DNA from: an uncultured Desulfobacteraceae bacterium
GTDB taxonomy: Bacteria > Desulfobacterota > Desulfobacteria > Desulfobacterales > Desulfobacteraceae
Length of the DNA stretch: 40,352 nt
Direction: 5' to 3'
Assembly: GCA_913041495.1 (NCBI GenBank)
Contig: CAJWHT010000028.1
Coordinates: forward strand, 1-40,352
The position numbers and the translations under genes are program-made. Shown in pieces: positions 1 to 7,757 of this stretch (its first letter is position 1; every line of letters starts with the position of its first letter). Under the pieces are notes generated by a model that made no database searches, was not told where the DNA came from, and saw nothing but the letters and a program-made list of their open reading frames with translations.

Positions 1-598
1 TGAGACCGGGGTGGACAACCTTCTGGTCTTCACCGAAGACTACCGGATTTCAGGTGCGACCCTCCAGGAAGACATGTTTTTCCACGTGGATTCAGGCAAG
101 CTTGGGTCAGTGCTGGATCATCTGAAGCAGGGGGTGACCATTGAAGGCAACGAGCTGCCGGAGAAGCTGGACTTTACCGTGGGCTCCGGCGTTGAAACGC
201 CCTGGGGCAGGAACATGCCCAAACGGGGTATGGAGGAGATGGAGGATATGATCAATGTGGGTGCGGGCTATTTTCTGACCACCCCCATCTTTGATGTGGA
301 TCAATTCGAAAAGTTCATGAAGCAGGTCAACCCCTTCAGGGTGCCTGTCATCGCCGAGGTGATGATCCTGAGAACCGCCGGCATGGGTAAATTTTTGAAC
401 CGTCATTTTAAATCCGGACTGGTGCCAGAATGGGTGATCCAGAAACTGATGACAGCACCGGATAAACAAAAGGCAAGTATCGAGCTGTTTGCAGATACGG
501 TGGCAAGTTTAAAGGACATCTGCCAGGGGGTGCACATCATCACCATCGGCGGAGAAGACAAACTGGCCGACTATCTGAACGCGGCTAAACTAAGGTAA
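1..598 (+). CDS. MetF-like methylene-tetrahydrofolate reductase family protein (5' end outside window)
   Basis: The reading frame is open from the first bases of the window to a TAA at 596-598, so the gene starts upstream; the GTG at position 11 is probably an internal Val codon. About 198 residues of the C-terminal part are visible. The stretch GYFLTTPIFDVDQFEKFM aligns by eye with FIQTQCIFNMEKFRDFM of the complete MetF at 7758-8693, and the following MILRTAGMGKFLN matches that protein's GVTPMKNAGMANFM. This is the beta/alpha-barrel pattern of the MetF family. It is the first visible gene of the C1/Hdr operon and is separated from hdrCB by 158 bp. Two MetF-type proteins in one locus suggests either a second isozyme or a specialised subunit; which one is catalytic cannot be decided here. 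Confidence 0.8.
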   Translation, partial: ETGVDNLLVFTEDYRISGATLQEDMFFHVDSGKLGSVLDHLKQGVTIEGNELPEKLDFTVGSGVETPWGRNMPKRGMEEMEDMINVGAGYFLTTPIFDVDQFEKFMKQVNPFRVPVIAEVMILRTAGMGKFLNRHFKSGLVPEWVIQKLMTAPDKQKASIELFADTVASLKDICQGVHIITIGGEDKLADYLNAAKLR

Positions 599-756
599 AC
601 CAAGGATGCCGGGAATTGCGCTTAGGCGAACCTTCGGATACGGCTTACACGCGTAACTCATTCTGGAACAATTCTGATCTGATCTGCTCTCTTTTTGACC
701 TGATTTAATCTCAATAAAAGACAATTCGTTGCGGCAACCGTGAAGGAGACACTTTT

Positions 757-2043
757 ATGGTTGAGGCAATCAAAATCGACAGGCTGGACGTCGAACTCAA
801 AGACGAGGTCCTGGACAAGATACCGGATGCGAACTTCGATCTCTGTCTGACCTGCGGCACGTGTACGGGGGGATGCCCCGCCACCGAGCAGTTCGGAATG
901 GATCCCAGAAAGCTGATTCGCATGCTCAACTTCGGGATGGATGATGAAATCATCAAATCCGACTGGAAATGGGTCTGCTCCATGTGCGGCCGCTGTCAAC
1001 TGGCCTGCCCCATGAACATCAACATCCCCAAACTCATCTTCAACATCAGAAATAAAGTTCCCAGAGATAAACGGCCCAGGGGTATTTTGGGCTCCTGTGA
1101 CCAGCACATCAGGACGGGCAGCGCCATGGGCGCAGCCAAGGAAGATTTTGAATTCACCGTTCTGGACGTGGCCGAGGAAATCCGCGAAGACCACGCAGGG
1201 TTTGAAGACCTGGAAGTCACCGTGGACCGGGTCGGTGCCCAAATGGTGCTCAACCAGAACTCCAGGGAACCGGTTACCGAGCCCGAGGAAATGGGACCCC
1301 TGTGGAAGGTACTTCACACCGTGGGTGCCGACTGGACTTATCCGTCCGTCATGTGGGCCGGAGAAAATTACTGCATGTTCCTGGCCGACGATGAAGGCTG
1401 GAAATATATCATCGAGGAGTTTGTCCTTCACGTGGACAATAACCTGAAAAGTCCCCTGGTGGTCAACACCGAGTGAGGGCACTCATACTTCGCGATCCTG
1501 GAAGGATTGCGCAAATTCAACATCCCTCACAAGTTCGAACTCATCACCATTATCGAGCTTTACGCCCAGTGGATCAGGGAGGGCAAACTGAAGGTCAACA
1601 GTGACTGGAATAAGGAAATAGGTGCCAAGTTCACGGTTCAGGATCCCTGCAATATCGCCCGGAAGAGCGGCTCCAACAAGATCGTTGATGATCTTCGGTT
1701 TGTGGTCAAAACCGTGGTGGGCGAGGAAAACTTCATCGACACCGTGCCCAACCGCATCAACAATTTTTGCTGCGGCGGTGGCGGCGGCGCGCTCCAGGCA
1801 GGTTTCCCGGAACAGCGCCGGGCATACGGCAAAATTAAGTACGATCAGATCATGGCAACCGGTGCGGATTACGTGATCGCGCCCTGCCATAACTGTCACG
1901 GCCAGATCGAGGATATCGGTCATCACTATGGCGGCAATTACCACGTGGTCCATCTCTGGACCATCCTTTGTCTTGCCATGGGATGTCTGGCAGATACGGA
2001 ACGTACCTATCTCGGGCCTGACCTGGCCGAGGTCGGTTTATAA
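757..2043 (+). CDS. hdrCB: HdrC-HdrB fusion protein (HdrD/DsrK-like), selenocysteine-containing
   Basis: Ferredoxin-like and cysteine-rich-domain subunit of a heterodisulfide-reductase-type complex, 428 residues if the in-frame TGA at 1474-1476 is read as selenocysteine (residue 240). The N-terminal half has two 4Fe-4S motifs, CLTCGTCTGGCP (about residues 29-40) and CSMCGRCQLACP (about 75-86), as in HdrC. The C-terminal half carries one CCG domain: DPC, FCCGGGGG and PCHNCH. The TGA falls in NTE-U-GHSY, where DsrK/HdrD-like proteins have ECGH, and the frame continues without a shift to the TAA at 2041-2043. A SECIS-like hairpin follows. The start has a GAAGGAG ribosome site. Without recoding, the first part would lack the whole catalytic CCG domain and the second would lack a good start. 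It probably passes electrons between HdrA and the MetF/MetV module. Confidence 0.9.
1489..1514 (+). promoter_or_regulatory. SECIS-like hairpin in hdrCB
   Basis: Just downstream of the TGA at 1474-1476, GCGATCC (1492-1498) pairs with GGATTGC (1504-1510) around the loop TGGAA; outer pairs C1491-G1511 and TT-AA lengthen the stem past a one-base bulge. The loop GG lies about 23 nt after the TGA. This fits the bacterial SECIS pattern of a short stem with G in the first two loop bases 16-37 nt from the UGA. Function is inferred from position and shape. Confidence 0.75.
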
Positions 2044-2057
2044 CAAGGAGGGATGCA

Positions 2058-5000
2058 ATGGCAAAAAACGGTAACGGGTCGGTAATGGTTGTCGGTGCCG
2101 GCATTGCCGGTATCCAGGCATCCCTGGATCTGGCGGATTCAGGATATCTGGTATACCTGGTGGACAAAAATACGGCCATCGGCGGAACCATGGCCCAACT
2201 GGATAAAACCTTTCCCACAAACGACTGCTCCATGTGTATTATTTCCCCCAAGCTGGTGGAGGCAGGAAGGCATCTGAACATCGAGCTGCTCACCATGTCG
2301 CAGATCGAAAGTGTGGACGGAGAGGAAGGGGATTTCACGGTGAAAGTCCGGGAAAACCCAAGATTCATAGATACGGAAAAATGTACGGCCTGCGGTGAAT
2401 GCTCAAATGTCTGCCCGGTGGAACTGCCCAGCCAGTTCGATGAGGAGTTGCGGGACAGAAAAGCGGCCTTCAAACTCTATCCCCAGGCCATGCCCAGCGC
2501 CTATTCCATCGAGAAAAAAGACAAGGCCCCCTGCCGGCTGACGTGTCCGGCCGGACTCAACGTCCAGGGCTACGTCCAGATGGTGAAAGAGGGTAAGTTC
2601 AAGGAGTCCCTTGAAATCATCATGGAGCAGCTGCCGCTGCCGGGTGTTCTCGGCAGGGTCTGCCCCCATGAATGCGAGGACGCCTGCCGCAGATGCCAGG
2701 TGGATCAGCCCGTGGCCATCCGTGATCTGAAACGGCTGGCGGCGGACAACTTCGACCCCAGGGAGGTCGCAATACCCTGCGCGGAAAAAATCGGCAAGAA
2801 AGTGGCTGTCATCGGCTCGGGCCCCGCAGGGCTCTCTGCCGCCTACCACCTGGCCCGCCAGGGGGTGGACGCCACCATCTTCGAGGCGTTGCCAAAAGCC
2901 GGCGGTATGCTCAGGGTCGGTATTCCGGACCATCGGCTGCCACCGGAAGTCCTGGATAAAGACATCGAGGTGGTCACCAACCTCGGAGTGGATATTCAAT
3001 TCAACACCCGTTTGGGCAAGGATTTTACCGTAGACAGCCTTCTGGCCGACGGATTTGAGGCTGTTTTCCTCGGGTTGGGTGCCCACAAGGGCATTGAGCT
3101 GGGGATCCCCGGAGAGGATCTTTCCGGCGTTCGCCAGGGGGTGAAATTTTTGAAAGAACTCAACCTTAAAGGCGCCACCGAAGTGGGAAAAAAGGTGGGG
3201 ATTGTCGGCGGCGGCAATGTCGCCATTGACGTGGCAAGGTCCGCCGTGCGTCTGGGAGCCGAAGAAGTGACCATCCTATACCGCCGGACCCGCAAGGAAA
3301 TGCCGGCCTGGGAGGAGGAGATCTGCGCGGCCGAAGACGAAGGGGTTAAAATTACCTATCTTGCGGCACCCCAGGAGATTCTCGAAGACGACGGCCGGGT
3401 TTGCGGCGTGCGGGTGATCAAAATGGAACTGGGGGAACCCGATGCCTCGGGGCGTCGGCGTCCAGTCCCGGTCCCGGGCTCCGAATACGACATCGAGATA
3501 GACCAGCTTATCCCTGCCATCGGACAGCGGCCGGACATCTCGGTTCTCGAAGACCTGGCAGATATTAAAATCACCCGGTGGGATACCACCGAGGTCAACC
3601 CCCTGACCCTGGAAACCGACCGGCCCGGCGTATTTGCCGGCGGCGATCTCCAGACAGGGCCTGGTGTGGCCATTTCCGCCATTGCCGCCGGTATGGAGGC
3701 CGCCGAGTCTATCACCCGCTATCTCAAGGGTGAGGACATGGAAACGGGCAGGGAACTGCCGGTGGTGGAAGAACCTGTGTACCGGCCGGTGGAAGAGAGC
3801 TGGCCCATTGAAAACCGCTATAAGATGCCGGAACTGCCTGTGGCGGAACGGGCCGGCAATTTCAGCGAGGTGGAACTGGGCTATGCCGTGGAAGAGGGGC
3901 AAAAGGAAGCGGCCCGCTGTATCAACTGCGGATACTGCTCCGAGTGTATGCAGTGTGTGGACGCCTGTCTGGCCGATGCGGTCAGTCATAACATGCTGGG
4001 CAAGGTCCACGATATCAACGTGGGTGCCATTATTATGGCCCCTGGCTTTGCCCCCTTTGAGCCGGAAAAGCTGGTGACGTATTGTTACGGCCACAGTCCC
4101 AATATCATGACCTCCTTGGAGTTCGAGCGGGTGCTCTCGGCTTCCGGTCCCTATGCCGGCCACCTGGTCCGGCCTTCGGACAACAAGGAACCCAAGAAGA
4201 TTGCCTGGCTCCAGTGTGTGGGCTCCAGGGACATCAACAAAGGTGACAATGCCTACTGCTCAGGTGTCTGCTGCATGTATGCCAACAAGCAGGCGGTCAT
4301 TGCCAAGGAGCATGCGGACTACGATCTGGACTGTGCCATATTCTTCATGGATATGAGAACCCACGGCAAAGAGTTCGACAAGTACAACATCCGGGCCCAG
4401 GATGACAACGGGGTCCGCTTTGTCAGATCCCGCATCCACTCGGTATTCCCGGAACCCGGGGATAAGTACCGTCTGGTGTACTCCTCCGAGGCCGGAAGCA
4501 CCGTGGAAGAGATCTTCGACATGGTGGTCCTTTCCATCGGCCTGGCCCCCAACAAGGACGCCCAGATGCTGGCGGACAAGATGGGGATAGAGCTGAACAG
4601 CCACGGGTTTGCCGACACCGGAAACCTCCAGCCCGTGACCACCAGCCGGAAGGGGATTTACGTCTGCGGTACCTTCCAGGAACCCAAGGACATCCCCGGT
4701 TCTGTCATGGAAGCCTCGGCCGCAGCCGCCACGGCTGTGATGAACATGAAAGATGCCCGCTGGTCACGAACCCGTACCAAGGAATTGCCGCCGGAAAGGG
4801 ATTTTTCCGGCATGGCCCCCAGGATCGGGGTGTTTGTCTGCAACTGCGGCATCAACATCGGCGGGGTGGCGGATGTCCCGGCGGTCCGGGATTATGCCAA
4901 GACACTGCCTTACGTGGTCCATGTGGAGGACAATCTTTTCACCTGTTCCCAGGATTCCCAGGATCATATGAAAGAGGTCATCCAGGAAAACGATATCAAC

Positions 5001-6569
5001 CGGGTGGTGGTGGCATCCTGCTCACCGCGGACCCATGAACCCCTGTTCCAGGAAACCATCCGGGATGCCGGCCTGAACAAGTATCTCTTTGAGATGGCCA
5101 ATATCAGGGATCAGAATACCTGGGTCCACATGAACGAACCGGAAAAGGCCACGGAAAAGGCCAAAGACCTGGTCCGCATGGCTGTAGCCAAGGCGGCTTT
5201 TGTGGAGCCGTTGCACCAGGTGGATCTGCCCATCAAGAAGTCGTTGCTTATCGTTGGTGGCGGTGTCTCCGGCATGGAAGCGGCGCTGAACGCGGCTTCC
5301 CAGGGAGTGGATGTCCATCTGGTGGAAAAGGCACCGGTGCTGGGCGGCATTGCTAACCATCTTAACTCCACATGGAAGGGGGAACCCATCCGGGACTATC
5401 TGGCGCATATGATCGACGCCACACGCTCTTCGGATGCCATTACCGTTCATATGGAATCAGAGGTGACGGGCACCACAGGTTCCATGGGTAACTTCATCAC
5501 CACCGTTGCCCCGATTAATAAGGGAGGCGGAAATGAATTTTCCATTGAACACGGTGCCGCCATCATCGCCACGGGCGGCATGGAGTTTAAACCCGAAGAG
5601 TATATGTACGGTGATCATCCGGATGTCCTTACCCACCTGGATATGGACGCGGCTTTCCGGGAAGAAGACCCGCGGGTGGAGGCGGCCAAAAAAATTGTCT
5701 TCGTCCAGTGTGTGGGTTCCCGGAACGAGCAGAATCCATACTGTTCCAAGGTCTGCTGTACCCACAGCCTGAAGTCGGCGATCGCCCTCAAGGAGATGGA
5801 CCCCCGCAAACGGGTTTATGTGGTGTACAGGGATATAAGGTCCTACGGGTTCCGTGAGGATCTTTACCAGAAGGCCCGCAGCTTAGGTGTTCTTTTTATT
5901 CGGTACGACCTGGAGAAGATGCCGGAATTGAAACTGGACGCTGAAGGCAACCTGGCCTTTACGGTCCTGGACCATGTCCTCCAGATTCCGGTGCTTATCA
6001 ATCCGGATCTGGTGGTGCTGGCCACAGGGATTGCCCCGGGAGACAACAAGTCTCTGTTCGAGAAGTTCAAGATTCCGGTCAATGCCGAAGGCTTCCTGGT
6101 GGAGGCCCACGCCAAGCTGCGGCCGGTGGATTTCGCCTCGGACGGCCTTTTTGTGGCAGGGCTGGCCCATTATCCCAAACCCCTGGAGGAAAGTATTGCC
6201 CAGTCAAGGGCGGCAGTGGCCCGGGCCATGACCATCCTCTCCAGGGATTCCCTCAAGGTCGGGGGCGTGGTGGCGGATGTCACCAAGGAGAAGTGTGCGG
6301 TCTGCCTGACCTGCGTTCGGACCTGCCCTTACTCCATCCCCTTCATCCACGAGGATGGCTATGCCAAGATCGATGCCAGCGAGTGCCACGGATGCGGTGC
6401 CTGTGTGGCGGAATGTCCGGGCAAGGCCATAAAACTGAACCATTTTACAGACCAGCAGCTGATTGCCAAAACCGATGCCCTGTTTCAAGACGGTGCAGAA
6501 GAAGAGGCGGAAGGCGGCATCATGAAACCCGATAAACAGGAGGAAGTAAGCTATGACGGTAGGATTTGA
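2058..6569 (+). CDS. hdrA: Double HdrA with inserted GltD-like NAD(P)H-binding module
   Basis: FAD/Fe-S core of the complex, 1503 residues against roughly 650 for a single HdrA. Order: HdrA FAD fold (VVGAGIAGIQASLDLADSG, about 10-28) with CSMC; 4Fe-4S motif CTACGECSNVCP (about 109-120); a GltD/NfnB-like block with N-terminal cysteines (CRLTCP to CEDACRRC, about 155-215), FAD site GSGPAG (about 251) and nucleotide site GGGNVA (about 382); CINCGYCSECMQC (about 622); remainder of the first HdrA with CVGSRD and CSGVCC; a second complete HdrA from about residue 920 (VCNCG, GGGVSG at about 1066, CVGSRNEQNPYC); and two C-terminal 4Fe-4S motifs (KCAVCLTCVRTCP, ECHGCGACVAECP). The start has AAGGAGG, 14 bp after hdrCB. 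In known Hdr systems HdrA bifurcates electrons at its FAD; the GltD block suggests NAD(P)H as donor or acceptor. No frameshift is seen at the module joins. Confidence 0.93.
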   Translation: MAKNGNGSVMVVGAGIAGIQASLDLADSGYLVYLVDKNTAIGGTMAQLDKTFPTNDCSMCIISPKLVEAGRHLNIELLTMSQIESVDGEEGDFTVKVRENPRFIDTEKCTACGECSNVCPVELPSQFDEELRDRKAAFKLYPQAMPSAYSIEKKDKAPCRLTCPAGLNVQGYVQMVKEGKFKESLEIIMEQLPLPGVLGRVCPHECEDACRRCQVDQPVAIRDLKRLAADNFDPREVAIPCAEKIGKKVAVIGSGPAGLSAAYHLARQGVDATIFEALPKAGGMLRVGIPDHRLPPEVLDKDIEVVTNLGVDIQFNTRLGKDFTVDSLLADGFEAVFLGLGAHKGIELGIPGEDLSGVRQGVKFLKELNLKGATEVGKKVGIVGGGNVAIDVARSAVRLGAEEVTILYRRTRKEMPAWEEEICAAEDEGVKITYLAAPQEILEDDGRVCGVRVIKMELGEPDASGRRRPVPVPGSEYDIEIDQLIPAIGQRPDISVLEDLADIKITRWDTTEVNPLTLETDRPGVFAGGDLQTGPGVAISAIAAGMEAAESITRYLKGEDMETGRELPVVEEPVYRPVEESWPIENRYKMPELPVAERAGNFSEVELGYAVEEGQKEAARCINCGYCSECMQCVDACLADAVSHNMLGKVHDINVGAIIMAPGFAPFEPEKLVTYCYGHSPNIMTSLEFERVLSASGPYAGHLVRPSDNKEPKKIAWLQCVGSRDINKGDNAYCSGVCCMYANKQAVIAKEHADYDLDCAIFFMDMRTHGKEFDKYNIRAQDDNGVRFVRSRIHSVFPEPGDKYRLVYSSEAGSTVEEIFDMVVLSIGLAPNKDAQMLADKMGIELNSHGFADTGNLQPVTTSRKGIYVCGTFQEPKDIPGSVMEASAAAATAVMNMKDARWSRTRTKELPPERDFSGMAPRIGVFVCNCGINIGGVADVPAVRDYAKTLPYVVHVEDNLFTCSQDSQDHMKEVIQENDINRVVVASCSPRTHEPLFQETIRDAGLNKYLFEMANIRDQNTWVHMNEPEKATEKAKDLVRMAVAKAAFVEPLHQVDLPIKKSLLIVGGGVSGMEAALNAASQGVDVHLVEKAPVLGGIANHLNSTWKGEPIRDYLAHMIDATRSSDAITVHMESEVTGTTGSMGNFITTVAPINKGGGNEFSIEHGAAIIATGGMEFKPEEYMYGDHPDVLTHLDMDAAFREEDPRVEAAKKIVFVQCVGSRNEQNPYCSKVCCTHSLKSAIALKEMDPRKRVYVVYRDIRSYGFREDLYQKARSLGVLFIRYDLEKMPELKLDAEGNLAFTVLDHVLQIPVLINPDLVVLATGIAPGDNKSLFEKFKIPVNAEGFLVEAHAKLRPVDFASDGLFVAGLAHYPKPLEESIAQSRAAVARAMTILSRDSLKVGGVVADVTKEKCAVCLTCVRTCPYSIPFIHEDGYAKIDASECHGCGACVAECPGKAIKLNHFTDQQLIAKTDALFQDGAEEEAEGGIMKPDKQEEVSYDGRI

Positions 6570-6978
6570 ACCGAAAGTAGTCGCATTCTGCTGCCAGTAC
6601 TGAGCGTACGCAGCAGGGGACCTGGCAGGTTCCATGAGACTTTCCTATCCTGCGGACATCAAGGTGATCCAGGTGCCGTGTACCGGCAGGGTGGACATCA
6701 TCCATCTGCTCAACGCCATCGAAGACGGTGCTGACGGGGTGTATGTCGCCGGCTGCCTCGAAGGGGAGTGCCATTACCGGGAAGGCAATCTCAAGGCCAG
6801 AAGAAAGGTGACCTATGTGAAAAAGGTGCTCACCGATCTTGGAATCGAGCCCGAACGGGTGGAGATGTACAACCTCTCCTCGGCCCAGGGCGCACGGTTT
6901 GCAGAGATTGCCAACGAGATGGCGGAAAAAATAAAGACTCTCGGTCCAACGCCCCTGGCAAAGGATTCCGCAGCATAA
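6553..6978 (+). CDS. mvhD: MvhD/FrhD-type electron-transfer subunit, selenocysteine-containing
   Basis: Small [2Fe-2S] subunit that links HdrA to a redox partner, 141 residues with TGA at 6601-6603 read as selenocysteine (residue 17). The ATG at 6553 follows AGGAGG and overlaps the end of hdrA by 17 bp, so the gene is translationally coupled. The N-terminus reads FCCQY-U-AYAAGDLAGS, matching the family pattern FxCxWCxYxGADLAG; the second Cys of the CxxC is replaced by Sec. Downstream come the other family cysteines, QVPCTGRVD and GCLEGECHYREGN, which shows that the frame after the TGA is authentic. A start at ATG 6634 would remove the first metal-binding motif. In methanogens MvhD bridges hydrogenase and HdrA; here no hydrogenase gene is next to it, so the partner is probably MetFV or a formate dehydrogenase or hydrogenase encoded elsewhere. 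Confidence 0.95.
6617..6633 (+). promoter_or_regulatory. SECIS-like hairpin in mvhD
   Basis: GGGACCT (6617-6623) pairs with AGGTTCC (6627-6633), seven pairs including one G-U, closing the loop GGC at 6624-6626. The first loop G is about 20 nt after the TGA at 6601-6603. Placement and loop base agree with bacterial SECIS elements read by SelB. It lies in coding sequence and is independent evidence for recoding. Confidence 0.75.
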
Positions 6979-6996
6979 CAGATACGAATGATTCAG

Positions 6997-7024
6997 GACC
7001 GGCCGGAAACGTTTTTGGCCGGTC
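6997..7024 (+). other. Intercistronic hairpin between mvhD and metV
   Basis: GACCGGCC (6997-7004) and GGCCGGTC (7017-7024) form a perfect eight-pair stem with a 12-nt loop, in the 89-bp gap between mvhD and metV. There is no T-run after the 3' arm; the five Ts lie in the loop. A full terminator is therefore unlikely. It may stabilise or process the operon mRNA and separate expression of the Hdr part from the MetVF part. Confidence 0.6.
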
Positions 7025-7067
7025 TCGAACCCCAAAAATCTGAACCCAAATAAACGGAAGGTGACCT

Positions 7068-7745
7068 ATGATAGTTGCTGATCGTAAACCCATAGAAGAA
7101 CTTTTAGGGATGGTGGAAGACTGTAAAAAGATCCTTGTGGTCGGGTGCAAGGGCTGCGTGACGGTCTGTAATGTCGGCGGCCTCAAAGAGGTCGAAGTTC
7201 TGGCCGCCACCATGAAAATCGCAAGGAAGAAAGCGGGGAATCCCCTGGAGATTGCCGAGCATGTACTGGAACGCCAGTGCGACCGGGAATACGTCTCCCA
7301 GCTGGGTGAAGAAGTGAACGACTATGACGCCGTTCTCTCCATGGCCTGCGGTGTCGGCCCCCAGTTCCTCTCTGAAATGTACAAGGAGCAGTCCTTTTTC
7401 CCGGCGGTGAACACCACCTTTTTCGGAGGGGCCACCCAGCACGGTGTCTGGGAGGAGCGTTGTGCCGGCTGTGGCACCTGCGGCATCCACATGTTCGGCG
7501 GGTTATGCCCCATTGCCCGCTGTGCCAAAAGCCTTCTCCACGGCCCCTGCGGCGGCTCATCCAACGGGATTTGCGAGGTGAACAAGGAAACCGAGTGCAT
7601 CTGGGATTCCATCGTCAAGAAAAAGATGGAGGCAGGCCAGTTGGAAGATCTCCTTGGGGTGAAAAACTTCAAGAGCTGGAAAACGGCAAGGGACGGCGGA
7701 CCGAGACGGTCCATCAGGGAAGAACTGGTACAGGGGAACATATAA
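7068..7745 (+). CDS. metV: MetV, zinc/Fe-S-type partner subunit of methylene-tetrahydrofolate reductase
   Basis: 225 residues. The N-terminus, ILVVGCKGCVTVCNVGG (about 21-38), is the conserved Cys region of MetV-like proteins; the C-terminal part has CAGCGTC, GGLCPIARCAKSLLHGPCGG and GICEV (about 133-175), the family's cluster of cysteine ligands. In acetogens MetV forms a complex with MetF and is needed for reduction of methylene-THF with Hdr-type subunits. The start ATG follows GGAAGGTGACCT; metF begins 12 bp after the stop. The context, directly after Sec-MvhD and before MetF, supports a MetFV-Hdr-MvhD complex. Confidence 0.9.
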   Translation: MIVADRKPIEELLGMVEDCKKILVVGCKGCVTVCNVGGLKEVEVLAATMKIARKKAGNPLEIAEHVLERQCDREYVSQLGEEVNDYDAVLSMACGVGPQFLSEMYKEQSFFPAVNTTFFGGATQHGVWEERCAGCGTCGIHMFGGLCPIARCAKSLLHGPCGGSSNGICEVNKETECIWDSIVKKKMEAGQLEDLLGVKNFKSWKTARDGGPRRSIREELVQGNI

Positions 7746-7757
7746 GGAGGTGATGAG

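Noticed and set aside
658-1482. 274-codon minus-strand open frame over hdrCB
   Set aside because: Antisense shadow of a clearly conserved gene; the composition and lack of motifs speak against coding.
1477-2043. A separate hdrB gene starting downstream of the TGA, or a pseudogene caused by a nonsense mutation
   Set aside because: The frame is the same on both sides, motifs continue through the TGA, a SECIS-like hairpin follows, and no ribosome site precedes a start near 1507. A second Sec gene in the same operon makes a random mutation unlikely.
3276-4163. 295-codon minus-strand open frame inside hdrA
   Set aside because: Antisense shadow; no ribosome site and no recognisable domain.
6634-6978. 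Short mvhD starting at ATG 6634
   Set aside because: It would lack the N-terminal metal-binding motif, which is encoded in frame upstream after a strong ribosome site at 6553.
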